Source of the DNA: an uncultured Porphyromonadaceae bacterium
GTDB taxonomy: Bacteria > Bacteroidota > Bacteroidia > Bacteroidales > Muribaculaceae
Direction of reading: 5' to 3'
Assembly (NCBI GenBank): GCA_905198125.1
Contig: CAJKBH010000042.1
Location: 1 to 24,109, forward strand
Length of the DNA stretch: 24,109 bases
Part shown: piece by piece, positions 12,973 to 20,460 of the stretch
Numbering within the stretch: position 1 is the first letter of the stretch
Layout of the letters: each line of letters begins with the position of its first letter
The notes under the pieces: generated by a model
What the model was told of the DNA's origin: nothing
What the model saw: only the letters and a program-made list of their open reading frames with translations
The model's database searches: none
Translations under genes and position numbers: made by a program

Positions 12973-14426
12973 GACTCGGCCACTTTTTCCAGAACCCGGC
13001 ACAGGTGTCGCCAGAACTTGTCGACGGTCGGGATCAGAAGTTGCTCGTCGGGCGAATGGACGCCGGTCATGGTCGGGCCGAAGCTCACCATGTCAAGGTG
13101 CGGGAACTTGTCGAGGAACAGACCGCACTCCAGTCCGGCATGTATGGCCTTGATGGCAGGCTTCACGCCGAACAGTTCCTCGTAGGCGTCGGCGGTGATC
13201 TTCATTATCTTCGAATCCATGTTGGGAGCCCAGCCGGGATACCCGTCGCTGTGATATACCTTGGCGCCGGCCAGCTCGAAATGAGCCTCCACCTGTCCGG
13301 CTATGTCGTTCTTGCGGCTCTCCACGCTGCTGCGCTGCGAAGTGGTGATGCGGATGGTCTTCTCGTCTATCACCTTGACAGCGGCCAGGTTGGTGGATGT
13401 CTCCACCAGACCCTCGATGTCGCGGCTCATCGAGATCACTCCGTGAGGCGCGCTGTATATGGCGCGGATCAGGGCTATCGACGTCTCGCTGTCTATGCAG
13501 AATTCCGGACGCTCGGCCTTCTCCACGCGCAGGTCCATCGACGGCTCCACACCCTTGTATTCCTCCAGGATGTCCTGATAATACTTCTTCAGCTTGCGCT
13601 TCAGTTCCTCCTTATGGTCGGAGTGCACGCCGAACACTGCGTATGCCTCGCGCGGGATGGCGTTGCGCAGGTTTCCGCCCTCGATGCTGCACACGGTGAT
13701 GTCCCACTGCTTGGAGCATTCCCAGATGAAGCGGGCTATCACCTTGTTGGCGTTGGCGCGGCCCAGGTTGATGTCCGAGCCGGAATGACCGCCCAACAGG
13801 CCCGTAACCGACACCTTCATGTATTCGAAGTTCTCGGGGGTGTAGCTGCGCTTGTAGGTGAAGTCGGCTGTCGTGTCGATGCCGCCGGCGCAACCCACGA
13901 ATATCTCGCCGTCGTCCTCGGAGTCGAGGTTCAGCAGGATGTCGCCCTTTATCATGTCGGCGCTGATGTTCTGCGCTCCCTCAAGACCTATTTCCTCATT
14001 GACGGTGAACAGGGCCTGCAGAGGGCCGTGCACCAGGCTGTCGTCTATCATCACGGCCATGCCTGCGGCCACACCGATGCCGTTGTCGGCTCCGAGAGTG
14101 GTGCCCTTGGCCTTTACCCAGTCGCCGTCCACGTATGTCTCGATGGGATCCGTCAGGAAATCATGCTCCACGCCGTTGTTCTTCTCGGCCACCATGTCCA
14201 TGTGGGCCTGCAGCACGACTGTCGGCGCATTCTCGTGGCCCGGTGTGGCAGGCTTGCTCATCACCACGTTTCCGGTCTTGTCGGTCTTCACTTCGATGCC
14301 GTGCTTCTTGGCGAAGTCCACTAAGAATTCGCGGATCTTCTCCTCGTGGCATGACGGACGGGGTATCTTCGTAACCTCGTCGAAACACTTCCACAGCAAC
14401 TCGGGCTTCAAGTCTTTTACTTCCAT
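12969..14426 (-). CDS. pepD: Aminoacyl-histidine dipeptidase, M20/PepD family (paralog 2)
   Basis: A 485-aa di-zinc dipeptidase of the same family as the 10736-12196 product. The metal and catalytic residues sit at the same positions: His75 and Asp77 in AHMDM, Asp114 in LGADNGIG, Glu144/Glu145 in VNEEIG, Asp168 in LLNLDSED and a late His in GVHSPDEQ. It differs from its paralog in these loops (AHMDM against GHQDM, NEEIG against DEEQG), so specificity may differ. It is the first gene of the operon, with a TAACTTTG -7 element at 14476-14469, and its stop codon overlaps the muramidase start by 4 bp. There is no signal peptide. The two peptidases look like an old duplication now flanking the muramidase gene. 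Confidence 0.94.
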   Translation of the reverse strand: MEVKDLKPELLWKCFDEVTKIPRPSCHEEKIREFLVDFAKKHGIEVKTDKTGNVVMSKPATPGHENAPTVVLQAHMDMVAEKNNGVEHDFLTDPIETYVDGDWVKAKGTTLGADNGIGVAAGMAVMIDDSLVHGPLQALFTVNEEIGLEGAQNISADMIKGDILLNLDSEDDGEIFVGCAGGIDTTADFTYKRSYTPENFEYMKVSVTGLLGGHSGSDINLGRANANKVIARFIWECSKQWDITVCSIEGGNLRNAIPREAYAVFGVHSDHKEELKRKLKKYYQDILEEYKGVEPSMDLRVEKAERPEFCIDSETSIALIRAIYSAPHGVISMSRDIEGLVETSTNLAAVKVIDEKTIRITTSQRSSVESRKNDIAGQVEAHFELAGAKVYHSDGYPGWAPNMDSKIMKITADAYEELFGVKPAIKAIHAGLECGLFLDKFPHLDMVSFGPTMTGVHSPDEQLLIPTVDKFWRHLCRVLEKVAES

Positions 14427-14468
14427 AATTTATAGTGCTTTGGGATTATATATTCTCTTATTTATCTC

Positions 14469-14501
14469 CAAAGTTAGCAAAATAATTGCGAAATCTGCAT
14501 A
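14469..14501 (-). promoter_or_regulatory. Promoter of the pepD/muramidase/pepD operon
   Basis: On the minus strand TAACTTTG (14476-14469) is an exact -7 element. A one-mismatch -33 (TATG, 14501-14498) lies 21 bp upstream. It is back-to-back with the plus-strand promoter at 14494-14526, so the -33 regions of the two operons abut. Confidence 0.55.
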
Positions 14502-14526
14502 ATTTCACATTTTTTTGTTAATTTTG
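14494..14526 (+). promoter_or_regulatory. Promoter of the ompH-like/hflX/DUF4954 operon
   Basis: TAATTTTG at 14519-14526 is an exact -7 match; TCTG at 14494-14497 is a one-mismatch -33 at 21 bp. The start would be near 14533, about 27 nt before the small GTG-started gene at 14560. Confidence 0.6.
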
Positions 14527-14559
14527 CGCTCTGACAAGGATATATAAACCTTAAAAAAA

Positions 14560-14688
14560 GTGAAATTAACGTTTATCGTTATCATAATAGTAGGAATATC
14601 GTTACTTTTGCTCTCGATAAACCTGTACGGGGCCAAAACCATGCACCGTCATGGCGCTCCGCGCAAACAAGCCAAGAAAAAAACATAA
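14560..14688 (+). CDS. 42-aa single-pass membrane peptide
   Basis: A short reading frame from GTG at 14560 to TAA at 14686-14688 encodes MKLTFIVIIIVGISLLLLSI followed by NLYGAKTMHRHGAPRKQAKKKT. The first 20 residues are a clean transmembrane helix and the tail is strongly basic, so the N-terminus would face out and the positive tail in. It begins about 27 nt after the predicted transcription start and ends 9 bp before the OmpH-like gene, in the spacing of a real operon member. The length, charge asymmetry and position argue for a real small protein. I do not recognise a family. The alternative is a leader peptide tuning the downstream genes. Confidence 0.6.
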   Translation: MKLTFIVIIIVGISLLLLSINLYGAKTMHRHGAPRKQAKKKT

Positions 14689-14697
14689 CCATACATA

Positions 14698-15300
14698 ATG
14701 AAAAAACTATACAGACCCATAGCGATGGCAGCCGCAGCGCTGCTGATAGGGGCAGGCACACTGGCATCATGCAACGACAGCAAGCAGGACACCAAACCCG
14801 CTGCCAAGACCGATAAGGTCGCAGCCAAAGACAACCTCCCCAACTACCGTTATGTAGACTTGGACACCGTATTGGCGAAGTATGCGCTCGCAAAGGACTA
14901 CAACGAGGAAATGATGCGCATGCAGTCGTCGATGGAGAGCACCATGCGCACCCACGAGAAGCGTCTGCAGTCGCAGGCCGCCGTGATGCAGAACAAGATG
15001 AACAACAACGGCTATCTCACCCGCGAAAGCTACGAGCAGGACCAGAGCAGCCTCAACAGCATGCAGGCCGAGGCCCAGAAGCAGGCCGCTACGCTCCAGA
15101 GCAATTTCGAGCAGCAGGCACTCCAGGCTCAGAAAAATGTAAACGACTCCATCAACGCATTCATCGAGGAATACAACAAGAGCCGTGGCTACGACGCAAT
15201 CTTCTTCAAGGCTGCCACACTCTACATCAATCCCGCTCTTGACGTGACCGACGAAGTGGTAGAGGGTCTTAACGCACGTTATAACAAACTGAAAAAATGA
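14698..15300 (+). CDS. OmpH/Skp-like lipoprotein
   Basis: A 200-aa protein with a type II signal peptide: a hydrophobic run to residue 20, then TLASC, with Cys25 lipidated. After a Lys/Ala/Asp linker, NYRYVDLDTVLAKYALAKDY (about 48-67) resembles the start of OmpH/Skp, whose members begin their mature part with a short strand and then a long helical hairpin. Residues 70-165 are Gln/Met-rich amphipathic helices (for example MRTHEKRLQSQAAVMQNKM), and the end (AATLYINPALDVTDEVVEGL) matches the typical OmpH C-terminal strand and helix. Skp proteins chaperone outer-membrane proteins in the periplasm; a lipid-anchored version would act at a membrane. Its stop overlaps the hflX start by 4 bp. Confidence 0.82.
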   Translation: MKKLYRPIAMAAAALLIGAGTLASCNDSKQDTKPAAKTDKVAAKDNLPNYRYVDLDTVLAKYALAKDYNEEMMRMQSSMESTMRTHEKRLQSQAAVMQNKMNNNGYLTRESYEQDQSSLNSMQAEAQKQAATLQSNFEQQALQAQKNVNDSINAFIEEYNKSRGYDAIFFKAATLYINPALDVTDEVVEGLNARYNKLKK

Positions 15301-16532
15301 GCGAACGTACGGTCCTTGTGGGTCTTGTCACACGATTGCAGGACGAGCGCAAGACCGATGAATATCTCGACGAGCTTGCGTTCCTGGCCGACACGGCCGG
15401 AGCCGAGCCCGTCGCTCGTTTCACGCAACGCCTCGACTACCCCAACCCGCGCACTTACGTGGGCACCGGCAAGCTTGAGGAGCTGCGCCTGTACATTGAG
15501 GAGAACGACATCGAACTGGTCATCTTCGACGACGAACTCAGTCCCAAACAGGTGGCCAACATCGAGAAGGAGCTGAAGGTCAAGATTCTGGACCGCACCA
15601 GCCTGATTCTGGACATCTTCGCCAAGCGCGCACAGACCGCCACGGCGCGTACCCAGGTGGAACTGGCCCAGTACCAATACCTGCTGCCGCGACTCACGCG
15701 TATGTGGACCCATCTGGAACGCCAGCGGGGCGGTATCGGTATGCGCGGCCCCGGCGAGACTCAGATCGAGACCGACCGCCGAATCATCCTGGACCGCATA
15801 TCGCGTCTCAAGGACGAACTGCAGGCCATCGACCGCCAGAAGACAGTGCAGCGCAAGAACCGGGGCAAGCTCACCCGCGTTGCCCTGGTCGGATACACCA
15901 ACGTCGGCAAGTCCACGCTGATGAACCTGCTCAGCAAGTCGGAGGTATTTGCCGAAAACAAGCTTTTCGCCACCCTCGACACCACGGTACGCAAGGTTGT
16001 GGTCGAAAACCTCCCCTTCCTGCTCACCGACACCGTCGGATTCATACGCAAGCTCCCCTCGCACTTGGTGGAATCGTTCAAATCCACCCTCGACGAGGTG
16101 CGCGAGGCCGATGTCCTGGTGCATGTGGTGGACATAAGCCACCCCAATTTCGAGGAACAGATCGAGGTGGTCAACAAGACACTGGCCGACGTGTGCGGCA
16201 AGTCCGACAAACCGGTCATAATGGTGTTCAACAAGATCGACGCCTTCAGCTATACGCCCAAGGATCCCGACGACCTGACGCCGGCCACCCGCGAGAACGT
16301 ATCGCTTCCCGAACTGCAGCGCACCTGGATGTCGCGAATGGACAATAACTGTGTGTTCATCTCGGCCAAGGACAAGCTCAACATCGAGGAACTGAAGCAG
16401 AAACTCTACGAGAAGGCCCGCGAGATCCATACCGAACGCTTCCCGTACAACGACTTCCTGTATCAGAAATACGAGGATCTGGAAGCCGAGGCGCAAGACC
16501 CGGATAAAGAAGACTTAGAGGAAACTACATGA
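15297..16532 (+). CDS. hflX: Ribosome-associated GTPase HflX
   Basis: HflX binds the 50S subunit and splits stalled or hibernating ribosomes after stress. The 411-aa protein has the N-terminal HflX domain with the hallmark RGGIGMRGPGETQIETDRR (about 144-162), then the GTPase domain: G1 GYTNVGKST at 199-207, G2 around ATLDTT at 225-230, G3 DTVGF at 245-249, G4 NKID at 312-315 and G5 near FISAKD. A short acidic C-terminal tail follows (EDLEAEAQDPDKEDLEE). The start ATG overlaps the OmpH-like stop (ATGA) and the stop overlaps the next start in the same way, so all three genes are translationally coupled. Identification is secure. Confidence 0.97.
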   Translation: MSERTVLVGLVTRLQDERKTDEYLDELAFLADTAGAEPVARFTQRLDYPNPRTYVGTGKLEELRLYIEENDIELVIFDDELSPKQVANIEKELKVKILDRTSLILDIFAKRAQTATARTQVELAQYQYLLPRLTRMWTHLERQRGGIGMRGPGETQIETDRRIILDRISRLKDELQAIDRQKTVQRKNRGKLTRVALVGYTNVGKSTLMNLLSKSEVFAENKLFATLDTTVRKVVVENLPFLLTDTVGFIRKLPSHLVESFKSTLDEVREADVLVHVVDISHPNFEEQIEVVNKTLADVCGKSDKPVIMVFNKIDAFSYTPKDPDDLTPATRENVSLPELQRTWMSRMDNNCVFISAKDKLNIEELKQKLYEKAREIHTERFPYNDFLYQKYEDLEAEAQDPDKEDLEETT

Positions 16533-18280
16533 GTCAGACAGACACAGACACGACACTCCGCCCGCTGGAATGGTGGGAACAACGGGAACTGGAACACAAC
16601 GGCTGCAGTGCTACGGACTGGAGCCGCGTTTCAATTTGTGACGCCACGGCCCTGGGCGCCATACGCCGGACGCGCTTCATCGGCGACGTCTCGATAGGTG
16701 CCGTCGACGCTACGGCCGACGAGGGCATATTCAGCGCCTGCCTGCAGGATTGCGCCGTGGGCAATCACGTGCTGATACGCAACATAGGCAACGCACTGCG
16801 CAACTGTGCCATCGGCGACAACACGCAGATCATCGACACCGAGCTGATAGACTTCGAGCCGGAGACACGCTGCGGCATCGGCACCCTGGTAAGCGTGCTG
16901 GACGAGACGGGGTCGCGCCCCGTCACCATCTTCCCCGGTATGTCGGCTCAATTAGCCCTGCTGATGGCGCGTATGCCGAAATGGTCGGCCAATCATCTCA
17001 CGCCCCTGCTCAGCACCCCGCTGCTGAATTTCTCAGCCCCGCAGACCATCGGCAGGAACGTGCGCATCATCGGCTGCGGCCCCATCGTAAACGTGCACGT
17101 AGACGATAACGTCCGTATCGAGGGCGCGGCATCGCTGAGCAACGGCACCATCGTCAACAATGCTGTTCCCGGCAAGGAACTGGCATACATAGGCCACGGT
17201 GTACAGGCCGAGAACTTCGTGATCGAGGACGGTTGCGTAGACTCGGGCGCCATCGTCCACAACTGCTTCGTAGGCCAGGGCGTCACCATTGCCAACGGAT
17301 TTACCGCACACGACTCCCTTTTCTTCGCCAACTGCCATCTGGAGAACGGCGAGGCCTGCGCCGTATTCGCCGGGCCTTACACCGTGTCGATGCACAAGTC
17401 TTCCTTGCTGATAGGCTGTCAGACATCGTTCATGAACGCCGGATCGGGCACCAACCAGAGCAACCACATGTACAAGATGGGTCCTGTGCACTGGGGCGTG
17501 CTGGAGCGCGGCGTCAAGACCAGCTCCCTCTCCTACCTGATGCTCGGAGCCAAGATCGGAGCCTTCTCGCTGCTGATGGGCCAGCACAAGACGCATCCCG
17601 ACTCGTCGCAGTTTCCCTTCTCATATCTGTTCGGCGACGAACGCGGCAGTACGGTCGTGGTTCCGGCCATGATGCTGCGCAGTTGCGGACTCCTCCGCGA
17701 CGAACAGAAATGGCCCTCGCGCGACAAGCGCGTGAAACGCAGGATGCCCCTTCGCGACCGCGTGATATTCGACGTGCTCAATCCCATGACCGTCGACAGC
17801 ATGATGACTGCCCATCAGGTGATTCTCGACCTGCTGGCGCGTCCCGCCGACGATGACCGCGTGATACGTTACCGAGGCATGAAATTCACCCGCGCCTCCC
17901 TGGAACGCGCCATATACCTGTACGAGCTCGGCATATACAAATACCTGAGCATCAAGATGCCCAACGGATTCATCGGCCGTGAGCCGGACAAAGAGTATGC
18001 CGAATGGGTAGACGTGGCCGGACTGCTGATGCGCCGTCAGGACCTGAACCGCGTGCTGGAATGCGAATCGATCGCCGACATGGAAGCCATCTTCACCGAA
18101 GCCTTCAACAACTACTCGCGTCTTGAGCGCGAATGGATTGTGGCCCGCACCCCCTCGCGCTGGCGCAAGTCCGCGCCCGTTATTCGCGAATACGCCCAGA
18201 CCTTCGACAAGATGGTGGCCGAGGACCGCGCCCGTAACCTCGCCGACCTCGAGGCCCTCAACCAGATGCTCGCCCTGTAA
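16529..18280 (+). CDS. DUF4954-type protein with hexapeptide/left-handed beta-helix features
   Basis: A 583-aa cytoplasmic protein that I take to be a DUF4954 family member, common in Bacteroidales behind hflX; its biochemical role is not established. Residues about 40-300 contain repeated short strand-turn units with Ile/Val/Ala and Gly/Asn at regular spacing (IGDVSIGAVDATADEG, CAIGDNTQIIDTELI, GRNVRIIGCGPIVNVHVDDNV, CVDSGAIVHNCFVGQGVTI), the look of a left-handed beta-helix as in nucleotidyl- or acyl-transferase C-domains. The second half is alpha/beta with many charged helices and no motif I can name. The start overlaps hflX by 4 bp. It may be a sugar-nucleotide or acyl transferase relative; this is inference. 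Confidence 0.7.
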   Translation: MSQTDTDTTLRPLEWWEQRELEHNGCSATDWSRVSICDATALGAIRRTRFIGDVSIGAVDATADEGIFSACLQDCAVGNHVLIRNIGNALRNCAIGDNTQIIDTELIDFEPETRCGIGTLVSVLDETGSRPVTIFPGMSAQLALLMARMPKWSANHLTPLLSTPLLNFSAPQTIGRNVRIIGCGPIVNVHVDDNVRIEGAASLSNGTIVNNAVPGKELAYIGHGVQAENFVIEDGCVDSGAIVHNCFVGQGVTIANGFTAHDSLFFANCHLENGEACAVFAGPYTVSMHKSSLLIGCQTSFMNAGSGTNQSNHMYKMGPVHWGVLERGVKTSSLSYLMLGAKIGAFSLLMGQHKTHPDSSQFPFSYLFGDERGSTVVVPAMMLRSCGLLRDEQKWPSRDKRVKRRMPLRDRVIFDVLNPMTVDSMMTAHQVILDLLARPADDDRVIRYRGMKFTRASLERAIYLYELGIYKYLSIKMPNGFIGREPDKEYAEWVDVAGLLMRRQDLNRVLECESIADMEAIFTEAFNNYSRLEREWIVARTPSRWRKSAPVIREYAQTFDKMVAEDRARNLADLEALNQMLAL

Positions 18281-18356
18281 AGGACTCCCAGCATATCACA
18301 TTCTCCTCCACCAAGGTCATGGTGAGATAAACATCGTCATAATCTCTTAACAGAAA

Positions 18357-18395
18357 CCGTTAAAACTGATTTGTAACGCAAATTAGTTTTAACGG
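18357..18395. repeat. Dyad site A, upstream of the luxR-type gene
   Basis: The core AAAACTGATTTG (18362-18373), TAACG, CAAATTAGTTTT (18379-18390) is an imperfect inverted repeat with one conserved G/T asymmetry. Here the arms extend outward to CCGTTAAAACT and AGTTTTAACGG, 16 paired positions in all. A near copy lies at 20031-20060 in the same orientation. Site A overlaps the expected -33 position of the luxR promoter, so an operator is likely. As RNA it could also end the upstream hflX transcript. Confidence 0.7.
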
Positions 18396-18414
18396 CTTTA
18401 ATGTATTATATTTG
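18383..18414 (+). promoter_or_regulatory. Promoter of the luxR-type gene
   Basis: TATATTTG at 18407-18414 is an exact -7 match. The -33 position 20 bp upstream reads TTAG, a poor match, and lies inside dyad site A; a weak -33 under an operator suggests activator or autoregulatory control. The expected start is near 18421, about 42 nt before the ATG at 18463. Confidence 0.55.
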
Positions 18415-18462
18415 TCATCCCAATAAGAGGATACCGCACGACAAGGACTTTTACAATTGTAT

Positions 18463-19218
18463 ATGGACAAATATTTTGAACCGATAAATAAGCTATACCT
18501 GTCACAACCTTTTACCGAAAAGGCGGATACAAGCAAACTGGAAGAAGCATTGCATATAGCCGAGGCGTATGCATTGGCAGAAAATGCCATCGTATCGATG
18601 GGCGATTCGATAAGAAACTGTAGTTATTGTTATTTTGGCGGCCTGGCAGATATTATTGGATTGCCGGCATCGGAACGTCGCGCCACAATACCGTCACTCT
18701 ATGAAGATTTCATTTTCAATCGTACGGATCCTGACGATTTGATTTACAGACATGCCCATGAGCTTGCATACTTACACATGACTCAGAAATACACCCCGGA
18801 AGAAAGAAGAAATTATGTTTTGCATGATACTATACGTTTACAGGACATTGCCGGGAAATGGCGTCGCATACAACACCGCATGTTTTCCCTGGCTGGAACT
18901 AAAGACGGCAGTTATTGGCTGAATATGTGTGTGTATACCATAAAGAATAACAGTCAGGACACACCAAAAATCGTCAATACGCTCACCGGAGAGAGTGGCG
19001 TACTGACGACCAACAATTATACCAAATTTCTTTCTTCTCGTGAGATATCCGTGCTCAGACTTATAGACAACGGCCTGCAGAGCAAGGAAATAGCCGATCA
19101 GCTATTTATCAGCGTCAATACCGTTCACAGGCACCGTCAGAACATACTGACGAAACTTAAGGTAGGCAATGCCATTGAAGCATGCAAGGTTGCCCGAGCC
19201 ATGGGATTAATTCCCTAA
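18463..19218 (+). CDS. LuxR-family transcriptional regulator with PAS-like N-terminus
   Basis: A 251-aa regulator. The C-terminal 65 residues are a LuxR/FixJ helix-turn-helix: FLSSREISVLRLIDNGLQSK, EIADQLFISVNTVHRHRQNI and LTKLKVGNAIEACKVARAMG are in the canonical order. The N-terminal 170 residues resemble the PAS-like sensor half of Bacteroidota LuxR regulators, including EDFIFNRTDPDDLIYRHAHE and a RMFSLAGTKDGSYWLNMCVY strand pair. No receiver aspartate or membrane segment is evident, so it probably senses a small cytoplasmic signal. The ATG at 18463 is preferred to TTG at 18457. Its last 12 bp overlap the convergent DUF1349 lipoprotein gene. Dyad site A upstream and site B beyond its neighbour are natural candidates for its own binding sites. 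Confidence 0.88.
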   Translation: MDKYFEPINKLYLSQPFTEKADTSKLEEALHIAEAYALAENAIVSMGDSIRNCSYCYFGGLADIIGLPASERRATIPSLYEDFIFNRTDPDDLIYRHAHELAYLHMTQKYTPEERRNYVLHDTIRLQDIAGKWRRIQHRMFSLAGTKDGSYWLNMCVYTIKNNSQDTPKIVNTLTGESGVLTTNNYTKFLSSREISVLRLIDNGLQSKEIADQLFISVNTVHRHRQNILTKLKVGNAIEACKVARAMGLIP

Positions 19219-19932
19219 CCGGAAATCTCCGACATTGTCTGTTGTCAGCGAAAGATCACTGAACTCACTTACACATTCTCCTTTAACCGGAGCCTGCGAG
19301 CATATACCGAGATACAGTTTCTGCGGATAGTCGTTCCTGTACAGTCTAACCATCTGCCATTCATTACCGTCAAGAGAATAATAACTGGCTATTGTATGGG
19401 TATCGGATGAGATTTTATAATAAATATTATCTTGCTCGATAACTTCATGATTATTGTCGTCAGACGTACCTACAGTCCTTACCGTTACGACACGGTGCTT
19501 CCCGCGCTCGTCCTGTTCGAAGCATATTTTCTGCCATAGCGTGTCGTTGGCGACAACCATAAGGTTGGCGGCATTGTATAGTCCTTCTTTCGTGAATCCC
19601 GGTTTCAGGCGGCCTTTGAATGTGAATGGCTTGGAGTTATCAATCTCCGTCAGCAGGATCTGTGCAGTCGATTTGGTTAGTTTTCCATTGGGATCTATGA
19701 AGATATCTGTGCCTTCCGGTGCTACGAAGCGTATCACAGAGTCTGACTGGCTCACTTGGTTCACGGCATTGTTTATCATTTTGGTAAAATGTATGCCTCC
19801 CAGCATCACATCACAATCCTTGATTTCGAAGGAAGGCGCATAAGCGCTGTCTTTCACCTCCTCTGTTTTAGAAGCACAAGCCACAAGAATCAGCATGGCC
19901 AAAGTGGTTGCCACTACATTTTTTAATTTCAT
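19207..19932 (-). CDS. DUF1349-domain lipoprotein
   Basis: A 241-aa exported protein. MKLKNVVATTLAMLILVAC is a lipoprotein signal with Cys19 the acylated residue. The remaining ~215 residues match the DUF1349 concanavalin-like fold: DIFIDPNGKLTKS, GLYNAANLMVVANDTLWQKI, CFEQDERGKHRVVTVRTVGTSDDN, IASYYSLDGNEWQMVRLYR and LYLGICSQAPVKGECVSEF. The family is thought to bind or act on sugars, but function is mostly unproven. The start at 19932 is chosen because the -7 box (19968-19975) lies inside any longer frame and AACGAGGTATT directly precedes it. It is convergent with the luxR-type gene, and dyad site B lies upstream of its promoter. Confidence 0.85.
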   Translation of the reverse strand: MKLKNVVATTLAMLILVACASKTEEVKDSAYAPSFEIKDCDVMLGGIHFTKMINNAVNQVSQSDSVIRFVAPEGTDIFIDPNGKLTKSTAQILLTEIDNSKPFTFKGRLKPGFTKEGLYNAANLMVVANDTLWQKICFEQDERGKHRVVTVRTVGTSDDNNHEVIEQDNIYYKISSDTHTIASYYSLDGNEWQMVRLYRNDYPQKLYLGICSQAPVKGECVSEFSDLSLTTDNVGDFRLGN

Positions 19933-19967
19933 AATACCTCGTTTATTATTGTTGTTGTTTGATGCTG

Positions 19968-19999
19968 CAAAATTACACATCATCCTCTCAGATCGCAAT
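19968..19999 (-). promoter_or_regulatory. Promoter of the DUF1349 lipoprotein gene
   Basis: On the minus strand TAATTTTG (19975-19968) is an exact -7 match and ATTG (19999-19996) lies 20 bp upstream as a one-mismatch -33. The start near 19961 gives a leader of about 28 nt. Dyad site B is 31 bp further upstream. Confidence 0.6.
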
Positions 20000-20030
20000 A
20001 GTCAATTTTAACCAAAATCTAAGATATTAC

Positions 20031-20060
20031 AAAACTGATCTGTAGGTGCAAATTAGTTTT
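20031..20060. repeat. Dyad site B, copy of site A
   Basis: AAAACTGATCTG (20031-20042), TAGGTG, CAAATTAGTTTT (20049-20060) matches site A at 23 of 24 arm positions, with a spacer one base longer. It lies between the DUF1349 promoter (31 bp away) and the promoter of structured RNA copy 2 (33 bp away), so it could regulate either or both. Confidence 0.7.
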
Positions 20061-20093
20061 ATGGATTATTTATGAATTAGACATAACCTTTTT

Positions 20094-20124
20094 TTTGTAC
20101 CTTTAAAATATTTTTGTAATTTTG
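20094..20124 (+). promoter_or_regulatory. Promoter of structured RNA copy 2
   Basis: TTTG at 20094-20097, a 19-bp spacer and TAATTTTG at 20117-20124 form an exact Bacteroidota promoter with the same spacer and -7 sequence as copy 1. The expected start is near 20131. Confidence 0.75.
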
Positions 20125-20130
20125 CTATAC

Positions 20131-20435
20131 TTGACTCGGAAGCCCAAGGGGTTGAGGGTTGGGAAATACTTTTCTATCCTGAGGGCCAATGGCCTTCTCC
20201 AATAGAAATTTTACATAAAAGCGTTTATTTGCGCTATTTCTTGGCTGTGTAGAATCTGGCAGTTTTACGTTCCCGTCAAGATTAGCAACGATAGATGCCT
20301 ATGGTATGAATGCGTGTATACGGACGTATACATATTCATATATGCGTGGGCTTCTGCGTTGTTCGTCTTATGGGAATGGGCGATGCCAGAGCCTTACACA
20401 GCGGGACGAGCAACAGATAAGATTCCCGCGCTTTT
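20131..20435 (+). ncRNA. Structured RNA, copy 2 (unnamed, about 305 nt)
   Basis: This is the counterpart of copy 1 at 3073-3386. Matching elements are: AGCG/CGCT hairpin (20220-20235); TCTTG/CAAGA (20239-20243, 20277-20281); TATGAAT/ATTCATA (20305-20311, 20334-20340) with an inner GTATAC/GTATAC stem; GTTGTTCGTC/GACGAGCAAC (20358-20367, 20405-20414); closing GCGTGGG/CCCGCGC (20344-20350, 20425-20431). The TCTGGCA (20255-20261) and TGCCAGA (20384-20390) pair is unchanged. Against copy 1, an A-T pair becomes G-C in both the closing stem and the long inner stem, and a C-G becomes U-G. The 5' 85 nt differ but still hold a hairpin (CCCAA/TTGGG). The T tract after the closing stem is only four bases, so read-through to the Crp-like gene 110 nt downstream is likely. 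Confidence 0.8.
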
Positions 20436-20460
20436 CATGTCATAACGTTAATGCATCGCA

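Noticed and set aside
13005..14324. 439-codon frame antisense to the second pepD
   Set aside because: It is His/Val-rich shadow sequence with no recognisable motif, opposite an intact M20 peptidase.
15279..16496. 405-codon minus-strand frame opposite hflX
   Set aside because: The plus strand carries all HflX G motifs and ATGA couplings; the antisense frame is a composition shadow.
18357..18395. Dyad site A read purely as a terminator of the hflX operon
   Set aside because: The stem is AT-rich with a poor T tract, and the core is repeated at 20031-20060 where no upstream gene ends, so a DNA site explains both better.
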